64,000 bases of DNA from a bacterium (GCA_013823945.1 PNMZ01000002.1:496001-560000); one strand, 5' to 3'. Positions 34,901 through 44,141 are shown, numbered from the stretch's first letter. A program made the numbers and translations. The notes: generated by a model from the sequence alone, not told the origin.

Positions 34901-36578
34901 GACCTCCTTCATCACTCACACTTGCCGAGAGTTTGAACTTCGTATCGGCAAAATCAGCATATTCTCCGTCGCCTCCAACTCGGGCCGTGTTGACCGTAAC
35001 TTGCGCCCTGCCCTGCTCATCCGTGACGAGTTCGAACTGACGATTGAACTCCAGTGCATAATCAGAACCATCATCTTCATAGTAATACTCTTCATCGAAC
35101 GGCGAACTCCAGTAATCGTATCCAGAGAACAAATCGGCCTGAACTTTTGCTCCCACTATTGGCTCTCCCGTAAAACTCGTGCACTGAATTGTAAAGGTCA
35201 AGTCATCGCCTCTGACGACCCTTGTCTTTTCGGCTGAAACGTCTATCTCAAATTGTGGTTTTCGGTAGCTCGCGAGCGGAACGTAACCGTATTCTGTTTG
35301 TCCCCCGGCTTCAATCTCCACCGAATAAGTCCCCTGTAAATCAGACTCATTCATTCGGAATTCGCCAGAGATGCTTCCCCAGTCATCCACGACTGCCGGG
35401 ATTGTTGTGATTCGATCCCCATTCGGATTAAAAACCTGAATGCTTGCCGCCATCCCCGCAGGGATCGTATATGAGCCCGGTTTGCCTTTCCGAATCACCG
35501 ACTTAAACTGAACCAAGTCCCCGGGGCGATAGATCGGGCGATCGGTGACAAAGTGAGAAGTCAAAACATCCTGTTCTTGAGAAGGCTTGTAAAACCAAGT
35601 GTGTGCCCGCGCTTCTCCTCTCTTTGCCGAGACAAGGGTGAGTCTTTCACCCCCTGCCATTGAATCAAAGCTGATCAAGCCATCATTGTTCGTTTTTCCT
35701 AGGTCAACTTGACTCGCTCCCCTGGTGATCGAAACTGAAACATCGGGTAGCGGTTGACCTGAATCAATATCAACGACAAACGCTTCACCCTTCTTCGGTT
35801 CTGTCTTGGTGACGAGTGCAATATCAGTCACAGTCAGCCAGGCATAATCAACCTGCTCTGCAACCTGAGCTTTTACAAGATAAATCCCGTACGGCAGGCC
35901 CTTCAAATTCTGCTCATGAACATAAACCCCTTCAATGTCCTTCGTCTGCAAGGACGTTTTCTCTGATTGAACTTCAGAAAGCTTGGCCAATTCCGTCGGA
36001 GATTGTCGATTTCGGTTCGTTGCGATTCCATAAAGTAAATCCCCCAAATCACGGTTGGCATCAAATGAACTCTCGTCAACTTTCAAAACGGTGAGTTGCA
36101 GAGAGTCGCCTTTAGTGCTCCCATCTGCCCGCAACGTAATGTCTTCTCCTGGGCGGAAGACTCGCGATCCAAGATTGAGCCCCAAATAATCTGGCTGACG
36201 TTTTGCTTCCCAATCAACCGCGAGTTTTTGACCCTCAAATATTTGTACAGATACTGACTCAACCCGATGCGCTTTGCCAAAAACATTTGCCGAATAAACC
36301 CCGGTTGGCAAACTCGGAATTTCAAAAACCCCGCTTTCATCAGTCTCTGCACGCCAAGTAGAGTCCCCTTCCCAACCATCATTTGTTTGGCGATAAAGAA
36401 TGACATCCGCACCCGGAAGCCCAACTTGGCCCCCCTCCATTACCACCTTTCCAGAGACTGATCCCACTGGAACCTCAGCCGTAATCCCAACGCTGAACAA
36501 ACCAACCGTCACCCCGACAATGAGAAGGAGACTGAGCAACCCTCCGGGCTTGACCCAATTCTTAAGCAACATCAACAA
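31905..36578 (-). CDS. Bacterial alpha-2-macroglobulin with intact thioester motif
   Basis: A very large protein of 1557 residues. The N-terminal hydrophobic segment (about 13-35) is a signal or anchor; there is no lipobox Cys, unlike the classical E. coli form. The chain carries repeated beta-sandwich (macroglobulin) domains, with YRPGDLVQFKSVIRKGKPGSY typical of the MG region, a bait-like segment in the middle, and the thioester site YPYGCVEQTMSRFVPSVL near residue 1090. Such proteins trap attacking proteases in the periplasm. Normally they are next to pbpC; here the upstream partner is a polytopic membrane protein with which it overlaps by 17 bases. VanW follows after 29 bases. Confidence 0.93.
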   Translation of the reverse strand: MLMLLKNWVKPGGLLSLLLIVGVTVGLFSVGITAEVPVGSVSGKVVMEGGQVGLPGADVILYRQTNDGWEGDSTWRAETDESGVFEIPSLPTGVYSANVFGKAHRVESVSVQIFEGQKLAVDWEAKRQPDYLGLNLGSRVFRPGEDITLRADGSTKGDSLQLTVLKVDESSFDANRDLGDLLYGIATNRNRQSPTELAKLSEVQSEKTSLQTKDIEGVYVHEQNLKGLPYGIYLVKAQVAEQVDYAWLTVTDIALVTKTEPKKGEAFVVDIDSGQPLPDVSVSITRGASQVDLGKTNNDGLISFDSMAGGERLTLVSAKRGEARAHTWFYKPSQEQDVLTSHFVTDRPIYRPGDLVQFKSVIRKGKPGSYTIPAGMAASIQVFNPNGDRITTIPAVVDDWGSISGEFRMNESDLQGTYSVEIEAGGQTEYGYVPLASYRKPQFEIDVSAEKTRVVRGDDLTFTIQCTSFTGEPIVGAKVQADLFSGYDYWSSPFDEEYYYEDDGSDYALEFNRQFELVTDEQGRAQVTVNTARVGGDGEYADFADTKFKLSASVSDEGGRYYSADGAAVASRGEYDLQAEFDRYVANPGQALSLKVNQPSDSSAELAGEATVEFGRELYSKEGWTFVTETKQKVRLTGVTTDLDFAPKKSGSYKAVITAVDRRGNEISTEAYVWVAGGDEYQGPSGLSVSLDSREYKVGDTAQVVVRSDMNDAAIWLTVEGEGILSSQVVRMDGPEAVVSIPVTDAFSPNFTVSVTQVAGKEFYQTQRGAKVGLDNRELKVSITPDRNEMRPGETVNLLVSTQDQSGRPVQADVALRVVDEGIYQIREDQEDPVDSFYPRRWTVVSTNYSFPDLYLDGEDKGGSNVAIRKDFADTAFWAPSIKTGADGTATIPVRVPDNLTSWRVTGSGFDRETRVGKGISSVVSRKELMLRMSLPQFLTQDDEQEVAFTLTNATDAEMAVAYDLSVTGLELKGDSRGTVKVPARSREVVTRTVRALGMGEGVLKIVGRGGQFSDGLEQRVRIQPRVETRRLGQAGALRTGDNFVAALEIDSKAITGDLRIEVSPNLFSAIEPTLDGLVDYPYGCVEQTMSRFVPSVLVRDYWRRTGQSRPEMDAKVDEVVQRGFARLRELQRGDGGFGWFAYDQSDPRMMALVLDGLFRVGQAGVTGGQPMIDRILPAAEDVLKTAKLENQWQRQEMVALAAAQSRFSVSAGVRKALESKYDDFEADSLAQLAIGCERVANTGGGDSAKWKQRARTVWAALKKEMTITASEATVGDALGDSWALEASLIFEPELATKIVRQLMKVRTSQGWGDTWRTSQAIKAAMAYIDQMGIQSAQGTVTVSLNGRILETVEFAAYGAKARMISVPLKELRSGANEVRLQFEGEGEGQYAIDLSQGVYAQASQPVANPPGFRIKREYLPMAATRLEDGSLRLLPGKRASEQFKSGEVFRCRLTITVDNALEYVAIEDPIPSNCRIVDADSPEPGYDWANWWSNSTFGDDKAAFFIHRLGKGEHVIEYAIRAEAPGVANALPTTAYPMYLRGVEAGSAQNKAEVRR

Positions 36579-37944
36579 CCTCCTCTTTCTGACGGTCGGA
36601 AAATACCAAGTTCAGAGCTACGATCAGCCCTCCAAGCCCAACCACACTCCAAACGAAAATCTGCATTTTCTGATCTCTTGTAAATTCAAACGCTTGACTC
36701 ACTTCGCCGTAACTTGCCGCCGCCAAACCTGCTAATCCCACCAGGGGCGCAATACCAAATGCCGACCTTTCTGAGCTCAAAGCTGCCAGCCAGGCTCCCA
36801 ATCCTAACCCCACCAACAGACCCACTCCACCCTTCACCCCAAAGAAGAACAAACCAATCACCGCTGCTCCGCCTGCAATTAAGCTCAATGCGCCAAATCG
36901 CCCCCAGTTCTTCCAACCAGACTCGATACGTGGCATCCCCAAAAGCAACACAAGGAGTCCTGCTCCAATCATCACCCCAACCATTCCATAGTGCTGAGCA
37001 ATATCAAAGCTCCGTGTGCTCTCAGGGAAATCAATCCGCAAAGTGCGATACGCGAGCATCCCTAAAACCGGACCGATTACTGCTGAGAGGTCAGTTCGAC
37101 CAAGCAAAACAAACGCGGCCAACCCAACCAACGCCGAAACAGCAACTCCAAACGACTGGTCTTGAGCAAAAGCAAACGTCGCAAGCCCCATAAAGATCAA
37201 ACCTCCGAGAACAAGTTGCGTCGTGCGTTTTTGTGTTTGCGCTCCGCCAATATCCATCCATGCCGTTGCGAACGCCCCCAAAATCGACGCAAAAATCGTC
37301 ACGGGCAGAGTCGAATCGTCACCGCCCCATTGGGCGACAAAGAATCCTGCTCCCGCAACGAGTACCGCGCCCAATCCACCAGCCAGAATTGGGCTTGGAC
37401 CACCTTTACCCCGGCTCAAAACCAAAACCAATAAACCTGCCGCAACCACCGCGACTGCCAGCATCGACCCGACTGCGTTCGGAATTTTGCCAAATCCGTC
37501 CGGAGTCCATCGATTCGCGAGGAGAACCAGAGCTCCGAGTCCCGCAAAGGCCGTGCCACCCCGAGCGTTCCCGCCCCAAGCGATGACTCCCCCCACTAAA
37601 CCAAGAACTGCCATCGCAACAAAATGACTTCCCATGAAGCTGGCATTTGCGGTGGCTGCGGTTTGCACGGTCTGCCCCGCCAGAGCCCCCGCCGCCGCCA
37701 ATCCAAAGACGCTCTGCTTCCGCCAGAGTGAGAGCCCCAACGCAACCATCGAACCAATGAGTGCCCCGACCGGAAATTCACGCATCCCCAATAGTTGGAA
37801 TGCCAAACCCAGCAAAACTGAAACTCCAAAAATCCCCAAGATTGGACCAAACCAATCTAGCTTTTCCCCATCAAAGTCGCGCTCCAGCCAGGCACAAACA
37901 ACTGCCACCAAGCCGAAGACCAAAAGAAATGCCCCGTTCGTCAT
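36562..37944 (-). CDS. Polytopic membrane protein upstream of alpha-2-macroglobulin, unknown function
   Basis: A 460-residue, Gly/Ala/Val/Leu-rich protein with about 14 hydrophobic segments and almost no charged loops, ending in a short cytoplasmic tail (SDRQKEEVVDVA). No transporter signature is recognised. Its first codons (ATG ACG AAC GGG GCA) form the 3' arm of a terminator-like hairpin. It overlaps the alpha-2-macroglobulin gene by 17 bases, so the two are translationally coupled and probably work in the same envelope system. Confidence 0.75.
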   Translation of the reverse strand: MTNGAFLLVFGLVAVVCAWLERDFDGEKLDWFGPILGIFGVSVLLGLAFQLLGMREFPVGALIGSMVALGLSLWRKQSVFGLAAAGALAGQTVQTAATANASFMGSHFVAMAVLGLVGGVIAWGGNARGGTAFAGLGALVLLANRWTPDGFGKIPNAVGSMLAVAVVAAGLLVLVLSRGKGGPSPILAGGLGAVLVAGAGFFVAQWGGDDSTLPVTIFASILGAFATAWMDIGGAQTQKRTTQLVLGGLIFMGLATFAFAQDQSFGVAVSALVGLAAFVLLGRTDLSAVIGPVLGMLAYRTLRIDFPESTRSFDIAQHYGMVGVMIGAGLLVLLLGMPRIESGWKNWGRFGALSLIAGGAAVIGLFFFGVKGGVGLLVGLGLGAWLAALSSERSAFGIAPLVGLAGLAAASYGEVSQAFEFTRDQKMQIFVWSVVGLGGLIVALNLVFSDRQKEEVVDVA

Positions 37945-37975
37945 ATCCGTTACAACTCGGACGACAGAACGGGGC
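37931..37975 (-). terminator. Terminator-like hairpin containing the start of the polytopic protein gene
   Basis: A 9-bp GC-rich stem (37931-37939 with 37967-37975) is extended by GTC/GAC with one bulged base. On the minus strand it follows the metY stop and is followed by ATTTCTTTT. The ATG at 37944 lies in the loop side and the 3' arm codes for residues 3-5 of the next protein, so terminator and gene start share bases. Confidence 0.55.
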
Positions 37976-37988
37976 CAATCGAATCAAA

Positions 37989-39308
37989 TTACCCTTGCGA
38001 GGCGCTTAAAGCTCTTTCCAAGTCCGCCTTCAAGTCCTCGACATTCTCAAGGCCAACACTCAAACGAATGTAGTCAGAAGTCACCCCAGTTGCCAATTGC
38101 TCCTCCGGATTCAACTGCTGGTGCGTTGTACTTGCCGGGTGGATCACCAACGACTTCGCGTCGCCAATATTTGCGAGGAGACTAAATATCTCAAGGGAGT
38201 TAATAAACTTTTTAGCTGCTTCGAAACCGCCTTTGACGCCAAATCCAAGAATTGCTCCGAATTTCCCACGCGCGTGGTATTTCGCCGCCAATTTGTGGCC
38301 CGGATTGCTATCGAGACCAGGATAATTCACCCAAGAAACGAGCGGATGACCCTCCAAAAACTGAGCAATTGCAAGGGCATTATCAGAATGGCGATCCATC
38401 CGGACATGCAGAGTCTCGATCCCCTGAAGCAGGAGAAAAGCATTGAACGGTGACAAGCATTGACCCTGGTCCCGGAGCCCTTGCAGACGGGCTTTGATCG
38501 CAAAAGCTACATTTCCTAGGCCAGGAAAGTTTCCGAACGTTTCCCATATCTTCAAACCGTGGTAGCTCGGATCAGGCTCCGTGAAGTTCGCAAAACGCCC
38601 CTGACCCCAGTCAAACTTTCCAGAATCCACGAGAATCCCGCCAATACTTGTCCCGTGCCCACCCATGAATTTCGTGAGCGACTCGACAACGACTGCTGCA
38701 CCAAAATCAAAGGGCCTGACTAAGTAGGCAGTTGGCAAAGTGTTATCTACGATCAACGGAATTCCGTGCGAATGCCCGATCGTCGCAACTTCCTCAATTG
38801 GGAACTGATCAACTTTCGGATTTCCTACGGTTTCTCCGTAGAACAACTTTGTCTTTTCGTTAACATGCTTCTTAAAATTCTCCGGATCACTCGAATCAAC
38901 AAAGTGAACTTTCACACCAAGTTTGGGAAGGGTGTAATGAAAAAGATTGTAAGTTCCGCCATAGAGGCTACTTCCTGAAATGATCTCGTCACCCGCTTCG
39001 ACGATGTTTGTGATCGCTAAAACTTGAGCCGCTTGACCACTCGCCGCCGCAACCGCCATAGAGCCTCCGTGAAGAGCCGCTACCCTTCGTTCCAATACAT
39101 CGGTCGTTGGATTCATTAATCGAGTGTAGATATTCCCAAATTCCTCCAAACCAAAAAGCCTTGCTGCATGATCAGCATCATCAAATAGGTAGCTCGTTGT
39201 CTGATAGATCGGAACCGCCCGCGATTTGGTCGTCGGATCGCCTGAATGACCTGCATGAAGGGCCAATGTCTCGAAGCTTTGCTGAATGCTGTTCTCGGTC
39301 GTTGCCAT
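37989..39308 (-). CDS. metY: O-acetylhomoserine sulfhydrylase (PLP-dependent)
   Basis: A 439-residue PLP enzyme of the Cys/Met-metabolism family that forms homocysteine from O-acetylhomoserine and sulfide. The N-terminal [20 protein letters not shown] and [19 protein letters not shown] are typical of MetY rather than cystathionine synthases, as is the length. The PLP-binding Lys is in [17 protein letters not shown] and [16 protein letters not shown] is the C-terminal signature. TAGAAT six bases before the ATG suggests a leaderless mRNA. metH lies 153 bases upstream on the same strand. Confidence 0.95.
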   Translation of the reverse strand: MATTENSIQQSFETLALHAGHSGDPTTKSRAVPIYQTTSYLFDDADHAARLFGLEEFGNIYTRLMNPTTDVLERRVAALHGGSMAVAAASGQAAQVLAITNIVEAGDEIISGSSLYGGTYNLFHYTLPKLGVKVHFVDSSDPENFKKHVNEKTKLFYGETVGNPKVDQFPIEEVATIGHSHGIPLIVDNTLPTAYLVRPFDFGAAVVVESLTKFMGGHGTSIGGILVDSGKFDWGQGRFANFTEPDPSYHGLKIWETFGNFPGLGNVAFAIKARLQGLRDQGQCLSPFNAFLLLQGIETLHVRMDRHSDNALAIAQFLEGHPLVSWVNYPGLDSNPGHKLAAKYHARGKFGAILGFGVKGGFEAAKKFINSLEIFSLLANIGDAKSLVIHPASTTHQQLNPEEQLATGVTSDYIRLSVGLENVEDLKADLERALSASQG

Positions 39309-39314
39309 GAGCCA

Positions 39315-39320
39315 ATTCTA
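39315..39320 (-). promoter_or_regulatory. -10 box of metY, leaderless type
   Basis: TAGAAT on the minus strand ends 6 bases before the ATG at 39308. The 153-base region between metH and metY also contains three small hairpins (for example ACGGGGG/CCTCCGT near 39430-39450), but I do not recognise any known methionine or SAM riboswitch in it. Confidence 0.55.
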
Positions 39321-39461
39321 CGTCATTATCAAAAGATCATTAGGACATTGAGATACTCATAGTTCTTTGTTGGAATTACGTTAGTTGTAATGACGACTCT
39401 GACTCACGATGTAATATCTCGCCATCGTTCCAGCTAACGGAGGCTCGCCCCCGTGATGGGA

Positions 39462-41405
39462 CTAATTTGCCACGGTATATTTCCGGCGATCAAACACCAA
39501 ATCTGACCCGATTTGCCAGACATCGGAATCAATTCGGTTCTCGGGCAGAATCTTACTGGAATGGACAATTGCACTGGTCAACCCAGCTTCGCGGGCGTAA
39601 TGCAAAAACACCGAATTCAAGATCACTCGCGCCGAAGCTTTCAGACCAAAGCTCACATTGCTTACGCCAAGGATTGAGTTCACCCGAGGGTGCCGCAAAT
39701 GCAACTCCTTGATTGCATCGATTGTTGCCATCGCCGATTCCCGGAACTCTTCATCTCCCGAACCCAAAGTGAAGGTCAAGCAATCAATGAATACATCTGA
39801 ATCCGGCAATCCATAGGCTCGAGTTCGATCCAATATGCGCTCCGCAATTTGAACCTTCTTTTCGGCAGATTTCGCCATCCCATCCTCATCAATCGTCAAT
39901 CCAACCACAGCGGCACCGTATCGCTGACACAAACTGAGTACCGCTTCAGTCCGACCTTCTCCATCCTCAAAGTTGATCGAATTGATCACCGGCTTTCCCG
40001 CAACACATTGAAGCGCCGCCTCAATCACCTCAACTTCCGTCGAATCAATCATAATCGGCACGGTGATGTGCTGATTGTAAGCCTTCAATAGCGTCGTCAT
40101 ATCTCTGACTTCATCCCGCCCGACATAGGCGGTGCAGACATCAATGAGGTGGGAACCCTCACCCTCAAGTTCCCGCGCCAGTTCGGTCATTCCCTCCCAA
40201 TTTTCCGCCGCAAGCATGTCACGGAAGGCCTTGCTTCCGTTGGCGTTCGTTCGCTCGCCTACAATCAGATAGGAGTTGTCTTGAACCCATGGCACAAAAT
40301 CATACAAGCTTGAGGCGCCTTGGAGTTTGACCGCGTCTGCTTGCTCATCCGTCCGGTAGCTAAAATCAAATCCGGGAAAAACCGTCCGGCAAGCCACCCA
40401 ATGCCCTGCCGAATGAGAACGGCCTTTGACGCGCTCTGCCACCTGCCGGATATGCTCGGGAGTCGTCCCGCAACATCCACCACAAATGGCCACACCGCTT
40501 TCCGAAACAAACTTCTCGTGAGCATCAGCCAACTCGCCCGGAGTCAATTTATAGACTGCTTGCCCACCCTCCATCATTGGCAGTCCCGCATTCGGCTGAA
40601 TTGAAATCGGACGTGTTGAGTTCTCACCCAGAAACTTAACAAACGGTGCCATCTCAGCTGGCCCAGTCGCACAATTCATCCCAATTGCCACTACCTCAGG
40701 GAAACATTCAATCATATTCAAAGCCGCGGATATATCGGATCCAACCAGCATTGTTCCGGTCTGTTCCATCGTCACCTGAACGACAATCGGCACTTTGCGT
40801 CCCGTTGCCGCCATCGCATCTTTTGCCGCTACTATCCCCGCCTTAACCATGAGCAAATCCTGAAGTGTCTCTAGCAGTAAGAAATCTGCCCCGCCGTCCA
40901 AAACACCTCGAAAGGAGTCGGCATAAGTTTCTAGCAGAGTCGCCCAATCGGTTTGCCCAAGGGAAATCAACTTGGTTCCGGGCCCAACTGCCCCGGCTAC
41001 ATACTTTGGCGAGTCAGGCGTTTCGCACCGGTTCGCCGCCGACCGGGCAATCTGCGCCGCTGCAAAACTGGTTTCGTAAACAAGCTCGGAAATCCCATAT
41101 TCCGCCAAGACAATCGATGTCGAACCAAAGCTGTTCGATTCAACAATATCACTTCCGGCTTCAAAGTAACGAACGTGTATTTCCTCGACCAAATCAGGAC
41201 GTGTGAAATTCAGTATTTCGTTGCACCCTTCCAAGAATTCCCCGCCAAGTCGATCCGCCGCCGCTCTGACTGAATCGGGCAAATGCGATTCCGCTTTAAG
41301 TATGAATGCATCGTCCGACAAACCCGCGTTTTGATATTCAGTTCCCGTCGCCCCATCAAAGATCATGACGCCTTTGGCAAGTTGTTCGAGAAAAGTCGGC
41401 TTCAT
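39462..41405 (-). CDS. metH: Truncated methionine synthase: homocysteine-binding and pterin-binding halves only
   Basis: 647 residues. Residues about 1-330 are the homocysteine S-methyltransferase domain: MIFDGATGTEYQNAG, zinc ligands in GMNCATGP and CGGCCGTTPEHI. Residues about 365-620 are the pterin-binding (methyltetrahydrofolate) domain: YLIVGERTNANGSKAFRDML, MIDSTEVEVIEAAL and PVINSINFEDGEGR. The B12-binding and reactivation domains of the about 1,200-residue enzyme are absent, so a separate B12-binding protein is needed. The stop is clean with no frameshift evident. AATAAT lies 6 bases before the ATG. Confidence 0.92.
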   Translation of the reverse strand: MKPTFLEQLAKGVMIFDGATGTEYQNAGLSDDAFILKAESHLPDSVRAAADRLGGEFLEGCNEILNFTRPDLVEEIHVRYFEAGSDIVESNSFGSTSIVLAEYGISELVYETSFAAAQIARSAANRCETPDSPKYVAGAVGPGTKLISLGQTDWATLLETYADSFRGVLDGGADFLLLETLQDLLMVKAGIVAAKDAMAATGRKVPIVVQVTMEQTGTMLVGSDISAALNMIECFPEVVAIGMNCATGPAEMAPFVKFLGENSTRPISIQPNAGLPMMEGGQAVYKLTPGELADAHEKFVSESGVAICGGCCGTTPEHIRQVAERVKGRSHSAGHWVACRTVFPGFDFSYRTDEQADAVKLQGASSLYDFVPWVQDNSYLIVGERTNANGSKAFRDMLAAENWEGMTELARELEGEGSHLIDVCTAYVGRDEVRDMTTLLKAYNQHITVPIMIDSTEVEVIEAALQCVAGKPVINSINFEDGEGRTEAVLSLCQRYGAAVVGLTIDEDGMAKSAEKKVQIAERILDRTRAYGLPDSDVFIDCLTFTLGSGDEEFRESAMATIDAIKELHLRHPRVNSILGVSNVSFGLKASARVILNSVFLHYAREAGLTSAIVHSSKILPENRIDSDVWQIGSDLVFDRRKYTVAN

Positions 41406-41411
41406 GGCCCT

Positions 41412-41417
41412 ATTATT
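41412..41417 (-). promoter_or_regulatory. -10 box of metH, leaderless type
   Basis: AATAAT on the minus strand ends 6 bases before the ATG at 41405. The first base deviates from TAnnnT. Confidence 0.4.
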
Positions 41418-41478
41418 GCGTTATCGAAATACGGCGAATAAGCCTCGAGCAAACTCGGATCAAACCTACCCAGCATAA

Positions 41479-42912
41479 ATGCGCGTCTACCAACCTAGAA
41501 CCGAATATTCAAAAGCGAGCAATTCCCGCATCGCGAGCATCGACATGCTTCGAGGATTGGCTATTTTGGGCATAGCTTTGAGTGGAGTGCTTCCGTGGGG
41601 CACTTTGCCTGCGTGGATGTATCACGCGCAGCTCCCGCCCCCCGAAATGAAATTCAATGCCGAGGTGCCTGGAATCACCTGGGTCGATTGGGTCTTTCCA
41701 TTCTTTCTCTTTGCTTTGGGAGCGGCTATTCCTCTCAACCTGTCAAAGAAGCTTGAACAAGCTAAATCTTGGAAACCACTCATCCCCGATATTCTTCGCC
41801 GATACGGCTTGCTCCTTGCCTTTGCGTATTTGAGCCAGCATCTTCGACCACTTTCGATTAACTCAAGTCCTGACCAATCAACTTGGATGTTAGCCCTGCT
41901 CTTCTTTTTTGCGACTTTCCTCGCCTTCGTAAGACTCCCAATAAGTTGGTCAGCAAGTCACCGAAATTGCTTCAATTTAACCGGGTGGATGATTCTCATC
42001 GCCGCACTCATCTCGCTCCCGGCGCAAGATGACCAAGTTTTTTACTTCCTCAACACCCGAGTCGACATCATATTGTTTGTCCTCGCTAATGTTTCGCTCA
42101 GTGGAACGATCATCTGGATAATGACCCGTAATTCACCTCAAACCCGGTGGGCAATCACGGCGATCATCACTGCTGCTTTTATTGCTAAAGGGTTCGATGG
42201 GCCGATCAAAGAACTCTGGAATTTCAATCCCATACCCTGGTTCTGGCAAAACGAATTCCACAAATATCTTCTTATCGTTTTGCCCGCCACGATCTGCGGC
42301 GAGGCGCTTCTCAATCATTCCAATTTCAAAGAGCCGATTGAACACACGCCCGGTGCCGAATGGACAGTTACCGTCACCGCAATTTTCTCGCTCCTTTCGA
42401 TCACCGCTGCCCTCTTTCTCCGAGAAATCGAATTCGCGCTTTTCTGCGCAATCATAACAGGTGCCCTTGGCTCCCTGATTGCATCAAGAGCCTGCCACTT
42501 TTCGCCCGGGATGAAGTCAATGATTCGACTAGCCGCTTTACTCGTCATCATCGGGGTAATCCTTGACCCAACCGCCGGAGGAATCAAGAAAGACCCCGCA
42601 AATCTAAGCTATTTCTTCACTTTGACCGGACTCGCTTTTTGGTTAACGATCGCTTTCACAAATCTTTCCAAATACCGTTTCATTGAAAGAGCACTTAGCC
42701 CTCTCACCCTGACGGGAATGAACCCGCTCCTGGGATATGTTGCTATCACTAACTTTGTTCCGGCGGTGATTCGTCTCACTCAAATCCACTCGTGGGTCGG
42801 AAATCACGGATGGACTCCCTGGCAACTCGCGGCGTACGGACTATTCCAAACCGTCATTGTCGCTCTTGTGTGCATCATTGCATCGCGATCAAGACTTTTT
42901 CTTCGAGCCTAA
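41479..42912 (+). CDS. DUF5009/NagX-like membrane acyltransferase family protein
   Basis: A 477-residue protein with about ten hydrophobic helices. The start RIASIDMLRGLAILGIALSG is characteristic of acyltransferases related to heparan-alpha-glucosaminide N-acetyltransferase (HGSNAT/NagX), and WVDWVFPFFLFALGAAIPL is the conserved DUF5009 segment. Members may transfer acetyl groups to sugars across the membrane. The ending LTGMNPLLGYVAITNFVP also fits. It is divergent from metH and is followed 56 bases later by an SLBB protein. Confidence 0.88.
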   Translation: MRVYQPRTEYSKASNSRIASIDMLRGLAILGIALSGVLPWGTLPAWMYHAQLPPPEMKFNAEVPGITWVDWVFPFFLFALGAAIPLNLSKKLEQAKSWKPLIPDILRRYGLLLAFAYLSQHLRPLSINSSPDQSTWMLALLFFFATFLAFVRLPISWSASHRNCFNLTGWMILIAALISLPAQDDQVFYFLNTRVDIILFVLANVSLSGTIIWIMTRNSPQTRWAITAIITAAFIAKGFDGPIKELWNFNPIPWFWQNEFHKYLLIVLPATICGEALLNHSNFKEPIEHTPGAEWTVTVTAIFSLLSITAALFLREIEFALFCAIITGALGSLIASRACHFSPGMKSMIRLAALLVIIGVILDPTAGGIKKDPANLSYFFTLTGLAFWLTIAFTNLSKYRFIERALSPLTLTGMNPLLGYVAITNFVPAVIRLTQIHSWVGNHGWTPWQLAAYGLFQTVIVALVCIIASRSRLFLRA

Positions 42913-42968
42913 TTTAGAAGGAACCCTGACAACTTCGATCAGGCTCAAACGTCCAAATCCGCAGAACC

Positions 42969-44132
42969 ATGGCTGTCAAACGGGTCTTATCCGTCCTCCT
43001 CACGCTCTTTGCGATCACCGGGATTCTCCTGGCTCAGGCTGCACCCCTTATCAAAGCTGGCGACACTCTCCAGCTCATCTGCTCCGAAGAGCCGAGCATC
43101 AACCAGGACTACCGTGTGACCAGTGACGGGCTCATCCTGGTGGACTTTCTTGGTGCCGTCAAAGTCGCAGGGCTCACTGAAGCTCAAGCCGCTGACAAAA
43201 TTGCCAAACAGCTCCTCGACGAAAAAATCCTCAAAAAAGCCACAGTCAGCGTAAAGCTTGTTAGCCCCGAAATCAAAATGGTCAAATTCAGCGGCGCGGT
43301 CAAACTCGCCGCCGAAACAGCGTGGAAAAATGGAATGACTCTCGCCGATGTCATTCGGCTCGCCGAGATCCTTCCCGAAACCGATCTGACCAAAGTTCAA
43401 ATCAAATCCGCTGATAACAAAATTCAAATTGCCGATACAACCAAAGGTGAAAATCCCGTACTTCAGCCCGGAGATGAAATCACATTCTTCAAGAAAGTCG
43501 AAACAACTCCCCCAGTAGATCCAAAGAATCCTCCGACAGACCCCGAAGTACCGGTTCAGCAAGGAGATGCCACCAAGGTCACGCTGAAAGGCAAAGTCAC
43601 CCTTCCTGGAACCTATGACATAACCGCGGACCTCACCCTACGAGAACTGCTGGTTCGAGCAGGTGGATTCACCGAGGGCGCAAATTTGAACTCAATCAGT
43701 CTTGAACGAAGCGGAGCAAAGCGTAGCCTCACCCTTCCTACTGATAATGACTTCCGGATTCAAGCTGGCGACATCATCACCGTAGACGACCGACCTAAGT
43801 CGACGCTCTTCGTCATTCTGGATGGTTCAGTTCGCCGACCGGGTCGGTACGAGATTACCGAAGGAACCAAACTCTCGGACTTGATCAAACTTGCCGGTGG
43901 CTTTAACAACGGAGCCCAAACCAACAAGATCAAAATTTACTCAACCGGAAACGAACGCCCTCGCGAGATTAACTTTGAGGATATCATTCTCGGCTATCGA
44001 GGAGACATCAACCTCACCTCTGGTCAAACCATTGAAGTCCCCGGCCCGCGAACGGAAACATCTCTAAAATTTGGCGCAAAGGAACGAACCGCCGCCGGGG
44101 CAATCGCACTCCTCCTTCTCTTTGGGTCATAG
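42969..44132 (+). CDS. Exported SLBB-domain protein (polysaccharide export-like)
   Basis: A 387-residue protein with a signal peptide (1-24) and a Poly_export-type N-terminal part (IKAGDTLQLICSEEPSINQDYRVTSDGLILV). Three SLBB-like beta-grasp repeats follow (about 100-165, 195-265 and 270-340), for example KVTLPGTYDITADLTLRELL and VRRPGRYEITEGTKLSDLIK with the intervening LAGGFNNGAQ-type loops. A hydrophobic C-terminus (TAAGAIALLLLFGS) may anchor it in a membrane. Such proteins are components of exopolysaccharide export channels; no polymerase or Wzx-like gene is adjacent. Confidence 0.85.
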   Translation: MAVKRVLSVLLTLFAITGILLAQAAPLIKAGDTLQLICSEEPSINQDYRVTSDGLILVDFLGAVKVAGLTEAQAADKIAKQLLDEKILKKATVSVKLVSPEIKMVKFSGAVKLAAETAWKNGMTLADVIRLAEILPETDLTKVQIKSADNKIQIADTTKGENPVLQPGDEITFFKKVETTPPVDPKNPPTDPEVPVQQGDATKVTLKGKVTLPGTYDITADLTLRELLVRAGGFTEGANLNSISLERSGAKRSLTLPTDNDFRIQAGDIITVDDRPKSTLFVILDGSVRRPGRYEITEGTKLSDLIKLAGGFNNGAQTNKIKIYSTGNERPREINFEDIILGYRGDINLTSGQTIEVPGPRTETSLKFGAKERTAAGAIALLLLFGS

Positions 44133-44141
44133 TGAAAGCAT

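Noticed and set aside
34683-35237. 184-codon open frame opposite the alpha-2-macroglobulin gene
   Set aside because: Antisense shadow of a well-supported gene; composition does not look like a protein.
39309-39461. SAM or B12 riboswitch between metH and metY
   Set aside because: Small hairpins are present, but none of the conserved blocks of SAM-I, SAM-II, SAM-IV, SAH or cobalamin aptamers could be found.
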